Shown here piece by piece: positions 1 to 6,432 of a stretch of DNA of 31,173 bases. A program made the translations under genes and the position numbers. Under the pieces are notes generated by a model. That model made no database searches. It worked only from the letters and a program-made list of their open reading frames with translations, and had not been told where the DNA came from. How positions within the stretch are numbered: the first letter of the stretch is position 1; each line of letters begins with the position of its first letter. This stretch comes from Pseudobutyrivibrio sp. UBA1225. Lineage in GTDB: Bacteria > Bacillota > Clostridia > Lachnospirales > Lachnospiraceae. Where the stretch lies: contig DBWZ01000080.1 of assembly GCA_002309345.1 (NCBI GenBank), forward strand, positions 1-31,173, written 5' to 3'.

Positions 1-564
1 TGTGAAGGTCTGTCCGTTGTAGGGTGCAAATGTGTGTGCCGTTGTTCCGCTTTCCAACTGTATATTGCTAAATGAACAAGTTTTACCGTCTGAATAGTCC
101 TGATTTGAGATATAGAAATAGAACTTGGTAACTTTGTCGGTAGCGGTGAAATTTGCACCGTTTGAAATTCCTCTAAATGTTCCGTCATATTCAACTTGAA
201 CTAATCCGCTTGCCGTTCCGCTTTCAACCCAACTTAATGTGTAAGTGCCTTTCGGTAAAGGTTTTGAAAGAGTAATAGTAATTGTTCGTGGGTTACTATC
301 GCCAAGTTCAACCGTGTTGATATTTACCATATTCACACCGCACCTTGTTATGTTTGCCTCGGTGTAGCCGTTTATAGGGTGTGCGGTCTGCGTGCCTGCG
401 TCATAACCGCCCGTGGCGAGGACGTTGACCGTTACGTTTAAATCGCTAAATGGATCGGGTAATAATTGTGAATAACTCGGTGTAAACGAAACAATATCAC
501 CGGTCATTGTCCGTAATTCATAATTTTCTATTACTTGCTTTTTAGTAACTTGAAATAGAGACAT
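1..564 (-). CDS. Tail or receptor-binding type protein, C-terminus cut by window edge
   Basis: An open frame runs from the ATG at 564-562 to the left edge with no stop, giving 188 visible residues (I translated it by hand; it starts MSLFQVTKKQVIENYEL). The ATG overlaps the TAA of the upstream gene (TAATG) and is preceded by GAGGATAAGTTA, a usable ribosome site. The chain is rich in Thr, Ser, Gly and Asn with alternating hydrophobic residues, and contains NIQLESGTTAHTFAPYNG, a phrase typical of beta-sandwich domains on phage tail proteins. I infer a tail-tip or fibre protein, possibly sugar-binding. The first ~30 codons are AT-rich like the neighbours, while the rest is GC-rich (for example 38 of 60 bases at 361-420), which suggests a swapped distal domain on a resident N-terminal anchor. 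Confidence 0.7.
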   Translation of the reverse strand, partial: MSLFQVTKKQVIENYELRTMTGDIVSFTPSYSQLLPDPFSDLNVTVNVLATGGYDAGTQTAHPINGYTEANITRCGVNMVNINTVELGDSNPRTITITLSKPLPKGTYTLSWVESGTASGLVQVEYDGTFRGISNGANFTATDKVTKFYFYISNQDYSDGKTCSFSNIQLESGTTAHTFAPYNGQTFT

Positions 565-1067
565 TAACTTATCCTCACTTTCACGATCATATCAGCATCC
601 TGTTCATCGAAAGTTAAGGTAATGCTTCCCGTACTTACAGTTTTTGAAACATATGGAACATCAAACTCATCAAATACTTCAATAGTAGAAGTTGTAGTAA
701 TTGTAGAATTATTCAGAGTGATTGACGTTTGTCCAGCTTCTAATGTTCCAGTAATATCAACCCAAGGAGCAACATATACTCCACCAAATTCCTGCCAAGC
801 TGTGCCGTTAAATGCAAATTCTGTATCAGAATATGTTACAACATCACCAGCTACAGCAGTAACTTCCTCACCATTAATTATAATAGGATTAGTTGTATCA
901 CCATCTTCTAGCTCGGTTGTAGTAACACCAAGCCACTTCAATACAGTGACACTAAGTTTTTCAAGTAACTGCATAAGAAGAGCTTCTTCTCTACTCTGCG
1001 GTTCTCCCAGAGGATTCTGAGCCCCTAGCATATTTTCAAGAATATTTTCATTTCTACTTTGTCCCAT
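564..1067 (-). CDS. Small tail-associated protein with NILENMLGA / PQSR N-terminal module
   Basis: I start this gene at the ATG at 1067-1065, giving 167 residues, because GGAGG (1073-1077) lies just upstream. The longer frame from 1196 only overlaps the hydrolase gene. The N-terminus (MGQSRNENILENMLGA, then PQSREEALLMQLLEKL) matches a short helical module I know from many tail and fibre proteins of Clostridia phages, and probably mediates attachment. The rest is a Thr/Val/Ile-rich beta-type region, with INGEEVTAVAGDVVTY and ending in DADMIVKVRIS. There is no recognisable enzyme motif. It lies after the lysis genes, and its stop overlaps the start of the next gene, so the two probably work together at the tail tip. 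The role is inferred from module and position only. Confidence 0.65.
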   Translation of the reverse strand: MGQSRNENILENMLGAQNPLGEPQSREEALLMQLLEKLSVTVLKWLGVTTTELEDGDTTNPIIINGEEVTAVAGDVVTYSDTEFAFNGTAWQEFGGVYVAPWVDITGTLEAGQTSITLNNSTITTTSTIEVFDEFDVPYVSKTVSTGSITLTFDEQDADMIVKVRIS

Positions 1068-1068
1068 T

Positions 1069-1662
1069 TTATCCTCCGTTACACCACTTGCATTTGCACT
1101 TGCTATCAATAATAAAGTAATTATTATAATGTTTATACTTAATGAATCTCTTAGGATTTCTAGTACGATAAGAGATTGAGTTGAAATATAATACATTATG
1201 CGGAATTTTTCCTAATTTTATGTCTCGATAAGCAAGCACTATTGCAAGTTGAGCTTTTTTGTCTTTAGATGAACCAGATCTGCTATTCTTAACATCATAG
1301 AATTGTCCTGGCTCATTAATTACCTTTATTACACTGTTTCTGAATTGACTGCAGCGAACTCTGTTAAAAATTACAGCCGCTACTAACTTCTTATCTTCCA
1401 TCTTTGGCCCTGCTTCATGATTAACGACCTTTGTCATTTCTTTAAACGACTTAACAGATAAATGTACTAGCTTAGCTTTCTTTTTAACAGAGAGATTATT
1501 GAGTTCCTCATCAGACATGTTGTATAATGTCTTAGATTCTGGCTTTTCATAATGAACCTCAATAATCTGTCGAACATTAGGTTTCTCGAAACGTAATGGT
1601 GCTTTCGGCTCGCTAACAGTCAGGGAAAACATTGTAATTATCATAAAAAATATTTCATTCAT
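1069..1662 (-). CDS. SleB-like cell-wall hydrolase (putative endolysin)
   Basis: This 197-residue protein carries a cell-wall hydrolase (Hydrolase_2 / SleB) type domain at about residues 70-185: MTKVVNHEAG with the likely catalytic Glu83, then VAAVIFNRV (95-102), INEPGQFYDV (115-124) and a late YFNS (159-162). This family cleaves the glycan of peptidoglycan. The N-terminus is a short hydrophobic run (residues 4-16, IFFMIITMFSLTV) followed by SEPKA, which looks like a signal or anchor sequence, although it lacks the usual N-terminal Lys or Arg. The C-terminus has a CKCKWC cluster (residues 189-194). The start ATG overlaps the TGA of the upstream holin-like gene (ATGA), which implies coupled translation of a lysis pair. 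Family assignment is fairly sure; export by a signal is inference. Confidence 0.8.
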   Translation of the reverse strand: MNEIFFMIITMFSLTVSEPKAPLRFEKPNVRQIIEVHYEKPESKTLYNMSDEELNNLSVKKKAKLVHLSVKSFKEMTKVVNHEAGPKMEDKKLVAAVIFNRVRCSQFRNSVIKVINEPGQFYDVKNSRSGSSKDKKAQLAIVLAYRDIKLGKIPHNVLYFNSISYRTRNPKRFIKYKHYNNYFIIDSKCKCKWCNGG

Positions 1663-2036
1663 GCTTTATTAATTAAGTATTCTCTTAATGAGTTCTCGGC
1701 CTCTTTCAGTTTGTCGATGTCATTACCATTAATAGCATGTGACATAAGAGCCAGTAATGCTTTTTGAGTAACTCTGTTTCCTTCCTCTATTGCCGAAATT
1801 CTACGATTATCGTTATTAAAATACTCTTCATGTATTTTTAAACGAGCTTCAATAGAATCAATCTTTTTAGAAATATCTTCCAACTTTTTGTTCTGAATAT
1901 TCTCAGGTTCTTTTAATTTTTTAATGGCGCTAATAATTACCGCGACAGCTGCCGAAATAGTTATTAGCGCCGAGCAACAACCCATCAAAATAGTCCAGAA
2001 CTCCTGCAGGGTAAGAACCCCATCGCCATTAATCAT
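1659..2036 (-). CDS. Holin-like single-span membrane protein
   Basis: This 125-residue protein has one clear membrane segment at about residues 14-37 (FWTILMGCCSALITISAAVA...), then a charged coiled coil (about 38-82) and a conserved-looking tail with ALLALMSHAINGN. Small proteins of this shape lie next to the endolysin gene in many Clostridia phages and are usually called holin or holin-like. The gene lies directly before the hydrolase and overlaps it by 4 bases. The start is supported by TAGGAGGAAAATACC before the ATG. I infer that it helps the hydrolase reach the wall or triggers lysis; a tail-associated membrane anchor is the alternative. The sequence alone does not prove a pore. Confidence 0.6.
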   Translation of the reverse strand: MINGDGVLTLQEFWTILMGCCSALITISAAVAVIISAIKKLKEPENIQNKKLEDISKKIDSIEARLKIHEEYFNNDNRRISAIEEGNRVTQKALLALMSHAINGNDIDKLKEAENSLREYLINKA

Positions 2037-2063
2037 GGTATTTTCCTCCTATTTTGAATTGTG

Positions 2064-2846
2064 TTAACTTACTCTAACTAATTGATTAGGCCCCACTGCT
2101 AAATAAGAACCATCTTTAAGAGATACAGTATCTCCTAAAGTAACAGCGGTGCAATCGCATACATATGGTATATCAAATACCTTTACTCCAGAGTTTACAT
2201 ATGCAGCACTCTTAACATAATCAATCTGACCGGGTTTAGATTTAAATCCAAATCTAGTTGCGAATGTACCTGTAACTCCTGAATCAAAAGCTCTTAGAAT
2301 ATAATCTGTATTGCCTGGATTTTTATATATGTTAAATATTTGATTTCTAGAAAACATACCATTTGACGATCTATCATATCCGCCGCCATATACATTACTG
2401 CCATTTTTTGCGTTAATTAAACCAAGATTCGTATAATAACCAAAATCTCCATAGCCTCCAGTTAATACAAGAAGTATAAAATCATCAGAAACAAGCCATG
2501 AAATTATAGCTTTTCTTTCATTACTTGCCGATGCTATAGAACTAGTATAATTATATATATAACTATTATTATTTGCTATAATATTAGAATCTACAAATAT
2601 ACTTATGTTTAAATACTTAGTTGCTGTTCCTATTGCTGCTCCTCTTTTAATTTTAAGCATATTTTTTCCATTAAATGCAAAAATAAACTCTGGAACAGTA
2701 GACGATTCCCCATCGTATTGATCAACACTACCAGTGCATGTTATAGCAGTAGAAAGACCAGTTATTGCATTAATAACCGAAGTCATAAATTCTTTTTCTG
2801 TTCCAGTACTGACTATTTCAGTTAAATATCCATTACTATAAGCCAT
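2064..2846 (-). CDS. Baseplate or tail-tip protein, paralogue of upstream gene
   Basis: A 260-residue protein without an enzyme motif that I recognise. It shares its plan with the 251-residue product encoded just upstream: a short N-terminal helix region, a long beta-rich middle, then a stretch around QIDYVKSAAYVNSGVKVFDI, and an ending (SLKDGSYLAVGPNQLVRV) that matches the upstream protein's SLPYPLNNHLAIGAHCIVPL. I read the pair as a tandem duplication of a tail-tip or receptor-binding structural protein. The start overlaps the upstream stop by one base (TAATG), with GAGGAGG ahead of it. Binding target unknown. Confidence 0.6.
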   Translation of the reverse strand: MAYSNGYLTEIVSTGTEKEFMTSVINAITGLSTAITCTGSVDQYDGESSTVPEFIFAFNGKNMLKIKRGAAIGTATKYLNISIFVDSNIIANNNSYIYNYTSSIASASNERKAIISWLVSDDFILLVLTGGYGDFGYYTNLGLINAKNGSNVYGGGYDRSSNGMFSRNQIFNIYKNPGNTDYILRAFDSGVTGTFATRFGFKSKPGQIDYVKSAAYVNSGVKVFDIPYVCDCTAVTLGDTVSLKDGSYLAVGPNQLVRVS

Positions 2847-3601
2847 TATTCATTTACCTCCTCTTCATCATCTAAAGGCACAATACAATGCGCTCCAATA
2901 GCCAAATGATTATTAAGAGGATACGGAAGAGATGCCGTTGACAAAAGAGTTACTGTTGAACATTCTTTTAAAATATCAACTTTAAATGACTTATATGCAT
3001 TAGATACCCCAGGATTTGCTTGCACAAAGTAAGCCTGATTAAGGAAATCTACCTGGCCTAAAATTGCAGCAAATGGAAACATATTCGTATAACTATGGAT
3101 TAATCTAGCAGAGTCGCTAACCTCTTCAAAAGTAAGAGATGAAATATCAACAAAATATACATTCTGTGTGCTATGCCTATAATATCCAACTAAATACTTA
3201 TTATCTGTTGTTTTAACATAAATTATTTCAACACCATTTGCAGTGGAATTAGATTGACAAACTGACAACATAATACAATTGTCATCGATATAAGCATACA
3301 GTTTTGCAGCTGTAGTATTGCCATCATTTCCAGTAGCATAAGTGTCAGATATTAAAACTTTATCTTCCCCATTATAAGCATGAACTACAGAAGTTCCAAC
3401 TGCATCGCTTTTTATTCCAAATAAAATAGAAATATCAGTACCATCAATAACTATATTAGCTGCTTTATAAGTATTATCATCATATTCATAGTCAACAACC
3501 TCAGAAGAAATTCCTTCGAGTTCATTAAACCAATTGCTAATACTTGTTGCCCTTGAAGTAGGGTCTGTTACTGATACTGATGCATCATAAAATTTTCCCA
3601 T
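2846..3601 (-). CDS. Baseplate or tail-tip protein, paralogue of downstream gene
   Basis: A 251-residue beta-rich protein. Its C-terminal part (QVDFLNQAYFVQANPGV, then NHLAIGAHCIVPLDDEEE) is the type of ending I know from structural proteins near the tail tip of gut Clostridia phages, and it parallels the next gene's product. AAGGAGGG stands 3-4 bases before the start, a tight but strong ribosome site. It is flanked by the fibre gene (3611-4498) and its paralogue (2064-2846), so a role in the host-binding apparatus is likely. The acidic C-terminus (DDEEEVNE) differs from the downstream copy. No catalytic residues could be assigned. Confidence 0.6.
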   Translation of the reverse strand: MGKFYDASVSVTDPTSRATSISNWFNELEGISSEVVDYEYDDNTYKAANIVIDGTDISILFGIKSDAVGTSVVHAYNGEDKVLISDTYATGNDGNTTAAKLYAYIDDNCIMLSVCQSNSTANGVEIIYVKTTDNKYLVGYYRHSTQNVYFVDISSLTFEEVSDSARLIHSYTNMFPFAAILGQVDFLNQAYFVQANPGVSNAYKSFKVDILKECSTVTLLSTASLPYPLNNHLAIGAHCIVPLDDEEEVNE

Positions 3602-3610
3602 AGACCCTCC

Positions 3611-4498
3611 TTATAAAGTTCCAGAATATATCCAAACTGCAGTAAGAATAGTACTTCCTGAACTTATCGTAGCAGTTGAAGCATTTTTAACTACTATTTT
3701 TCCAGTTGTATCAATATTCATTCCGGCACAATATTTGCCAATATAACTTGCACATCTAATAGAAGAATCAATTGGCTTGTATAGGCCAGCTATTGGACCT
3801 AAATTACCAGACCAAAGATCACCACCGGAACCGCATTGTGTTTTTCTCTGCACAGTAATATTTAATTCACAAACTCTTCCAAATCTATAGAAAGAAGCAG
3901 AATTAATAACAGCATTAGCTGAAGTTGTAGTTGAAGTAACACATTCTGAAATAACATTAGTCGAAATATATGAGGTATTCTTTTCAAGATTACTACATCT
4001 ACCCTCAAGATTATCGCATCTTCCGGAAAGGCTAGGTAAAGAGCTGTTGTTTATTGTACTAACAGCACTCGAAAGATTGTTGACGTCTCCACTAAGTGAA
4101 TTTATGCTAGTATTAGCAGCATCAGCAGTTTCCTGAGCTGTTTGAATAGAACTATTAAGTGACTTAATGGAACTATCAACACCAATCCAAGCTGTCCAAG
4201 TTCCCGAATAGATTCTTCTATATTCCCAACACTCATAACCTGTCTGAACAACATATGCAGTCTGAAGATATGTATTTGTGCCATACTGCAAAGTAGTTAT
4301 AAGGAACGTATTTCCAAATTCATTAGGAAGCGTTCCACCGACACTACCTCTTGTAACAAGCATTGCTTTGGTAAGAAGATCTGCAGAAATTTCATCGATA
4401 TTACCGGAATAATTAACTGGCTTCGGAGCAGCTGCATATCTATAATACTGCCCTTTTATATAACTTCGGTCTATATAACCTGCAATATTTTCAGACAT
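3611..4498 (-). CDS. Tail fibre protein with pyocin-knob-like domain and coiled coil
   Basis: I place the start at the ATG at 4498 (MSENIAGYIDRSYI, 295 residues) because AGGAGG (4505-4510) sits six bases upstream. The frame continues further up to 4546, but that part lies inside the previous gene. Residues about 29-106 resemble the pyocin-knob type domain seen in phage fibres (TFLITT..., TAYVVQTGYECWEYRRIYSGTWTAW). Residues 107-182 form a Ser/Asn-rich coiled coil (SLSGDVNNLSSAVSTINN, then two NLEGRCSNLE-like steps), which suggests a trimeric stalk. The rest is a beta-rich tip with several Cys. I infer a short tail fibre that binds the host surface. Confidence 0.7.
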   Translation of the reverse strand: MSENIAGYIDRSYIKGQYYRYAAAPKPVNYSGNIDEISADLLTKAMLVTRGSVGGTLPNEFGNTFLITTLQYGTNTYLQTAYVVQTGYECWEYRRIYSGTWTAWIGVDSSIKSLNSSIQTAQETADAANTSINSLSGDVNNLSSAVSTINNSSLPSLSGRCDNLEGRCSNLEKNTSYISTNVISECVTSTTTSANAVINSASFYRFGRVCELNITVQRKTQCGSGGDLWSGNLGPIAGLYKPIDSSIRCASYIGKYCAGMNIDTTGKIVVKNASTATISSGSTILTAVWIYSGTL

Positions 4499-5492
4499 CC
4501 GATACCTCCTCGAAATAAAGTGTATAAGTGTCTGCATCAACAACATAGTAAATTTCTACATTATTAGTGCCAACAGCAGGTGCAGACTCTAGTGTTACTG
4601 TATTTGTTGCAGAATCGAAATCGTAATTATGTACCATTTCTCCATCCACTAAAATATCAGCAATATGATTTATGGTAGTACCACTACTTACAGTTATTGT
4701 AAATGCAACTGTACTACCATCTCCATTAAATTTAGCAACTTGTTCGTCAACTTTAGGATAGATTCCTTTAATATAGTCTTCTTCATCGATAGTCTCTATT
4801 TCGTCGATAATATTTTCGTAATCCTCATCGCCATGACCAAGCATTCTTTCCATAGATTCAAACCATGTTATGAATGGCATAGTAACAATTCCTAAAGTTG
4901 GCTCCCATTTTGAATAAAGTTCAGCTATTGAAAGTCTCTCACATAACCAAGCAAAATAAGGTGTCTCCGTCCCTACAACATATTGAATGTCATAAGGTCT
5001 GATAGCAGTAGTGTTCTTAGAAACCGTTATATATGCTATCGGATACTGATCAATTCCTCCAGAATGAGTCATGGTTGGCTTTACTGCAGGATTTGCAGGA
5101 GTTCCCTTGACTATCTTAATACTGTTGAAACGCTCAGTATATGTCGGACCTGGATCATATGAGATAGTTGATGGGTTGTTTATCTCTATAACAACAGCAT
5201 CAATTCTATCATTAGCCGAACTTGCTGATTCGATTGTCAATTCAATATCCGAATCAGAAATCGTGTAAGTTCCGAGAAACCAAGCAAGTCCAGGAGCAAC
5301 TTTGATCTTCATATTGTTAGTATCAGCTGATACCATGAACTGCTTGTTTCTAGGATCATTTTCTTTAGACGAAAGGTAAACTCCATCTAAGATAAGACCA
5401 TCAAATAATTTAGACATTTCTCCACTTTGATAGATCTTATCATATGCACCATTTGTATATAGTGCGCTGTAAAATCCATATGAGACAGCCAT
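4491..5492 (-). CDS. Baseplate / receptor-binding upper-fibre protein (copy 2)
   Basis: This 333-residue protein begins MAVSYGFYSALYTNGAYDKIY and continues with EMSKLFDGLILDGVY. This is the N-terminal module I know from baseplate or receptor-binding proteins of Clostridia siphophages, and the next gene upstream encodes a paralogue with the same plan (FGAIFDGIISDGIF). Both copies keep the APGLAWF / RPGRAWF and RIDAV / RIDGI steps to about residue 175. After that this copy has an acidic linker and its own C-terminal beta domain (residues about 250-333, with DILVDGEMVHNYDF and NNVEIYYV). AGGAGA stands before the ATG. Likely a host-binding or anchoring baseplate component; the ligand is unknown. 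Confidence 0.7.
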   Translation of the reverse strand: MAVSYGFYSALYTNGAYDKIYQSGEMSKLFDGLILDGVYLSSKENDPRNKQFMVSADTNNMKIKVAPGLAWFLGTYTISDSDIELTIESASSANDRIDAVVIEINNPSTISYDPGPTYTERFNSIKIVKGTPANPAVKPTMTHSGGIDQYPIAYITVSKNTTAIRPYDIQYVVGTETPYFAWLCERLSIAELYSKWEPTLGIVTMPFITWFESMERMLGHGDEDYENIIDEIETIDEEDYIKGIYPKVDEQVAKFNGDGSTVAFTITVSSGTTINHIADILVDGEMVHNYDFDSATNTVTLESAPAVGTNNVEIYYVVDADTYTLYFEEVSDV

Positions 5493-5494
5493 AA

Positions 5495-6418
5495 TTATTC
5501 TCCTGTCTGAAGTGTTTCTGTATGCACTGTTAACTCATTTGCAAATCGGTTAGGATACATTGAACCTGTTACAAAACCAAAGTTAATAATTACAGGAGGA
5601 AGTACATCCTTACTAGATGACAGATACAAGCAGTCATCATTTGTATAAGGATAACCTCCAGACAAGTAATCTGTACTGTAAGTATTAGCAACAAGTTCTG
5701 CAATTTCAACTATCTGATCTGCAGTTACAGTACCCATTGTGTCCTTAATACTTTCAAACCAATCTACAAACTCATCAGTATATTTGCTCTGATAAGAGTC
5801 GAACTGATTCTCGAGATTATTTAAAATTGTTGTAGTTGTTATACTAGGATCAGTTACATTGGATTTAACATAAGGTGCTCCATCTTCTAATCCTATCTTA
5901 TTTGTTATCTCAGCTAATGTAATCTGAGTATCTACACTCTGATTAGCAGTAACATAGATAGTTGCAATAAGATAATGAGTGACATGACCAGGAACATCTT
6001 CAGGTGGTTTAAGAGACGGGGAAGTACTAGCCTCGTCTCCTTTAGCCACATAAATTGAATTCTGTCTTTCGTCCTTGTCTACTTTAATATAGATTCCGTC
6101 GATTCTATGTTTACTAGCATCTCTAGAATCTAATTCAACTGCAACATCAGCATCATTTAAAGTCCAAGTTTTGTCAAACCAGGCTCTTCCTGGTCTAACA
6201 ACTACTTCCAAATGCCCAGTAGTGGAATTTTCAGAAGGGACGACTTTAAATGGTGACCATGTGTCTGTTTCCGAATCGTATACAGAATCTGGATACTTTT
6301 CAAAAATACCATCAGAGATAATGCCATCAAAAATGGCACCAAAATCTTCAGCGCTGTAAACCCTATCTCGATTACCGCTGGATTCACTAGCATTAAAAAA
6401 GCCACTACTTACTGCCAT
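5495..6418 (-). CDS. Baseplate / receptor-binding upper-fibre protein (copy 1)
   Basis: This 307-residue protein is the first of a tandem pair. Its N-terminal about 175 residues share the module MAVSSGFFNASES... with an IFDGIISDGIF step and RPGRAWFDKTWTL, and match the downstream copy in order and spacing. Later parts diverge: here a Thr-rich stretch, a helical segment around FVDWFESIKDTMG (the other copy keeps FITWFESMERMLG), and a short C-terminal tail. The gene follows the tail hub gene, the usual place for baseplate and receptor-binding genes. The leader AAGGAGAAAATTCAAAATG is one of several nearly identical leaders in this window. Confidence 0.7.
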   Translation of the reverse strand: MAVSSGFFNASESSGNRDRVYSAEDFGAIFDGIISDGIFEKYPDSVYDSETDTWSPFKVVPSENSTTGHLEVVVRPGRAWFDKTWTLNDADVAVELDSRDASKHRIDGIYIKVDKDERQNSIYVAKGDEASTSPSLKPPEDVPGHVTHYLIATIYVTANQSVDTQITLAEITNKIGLEDGAPYVKSNVTDPSITTTTILNNLENQFDSYQSKYTDEFVDWFESIKDTMGTVTADQIVEIAELVANTYSTDYLSGGYPYTNDDCLYLSSSKDVLPPVIINFGFVTGSMYPNRFANELTVHTETLQTGE

Positions 6419-6432
6419 TTTGAATTTTCTCC

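Noticed and set aside
4499..4546. Upstream extension of the pyocin-knob fibre gene
   Set aside because: AGGAGG at 4505-4510 lies six bases before the ATG at 4498, and the extra 16 residues lie inside the previous gene.
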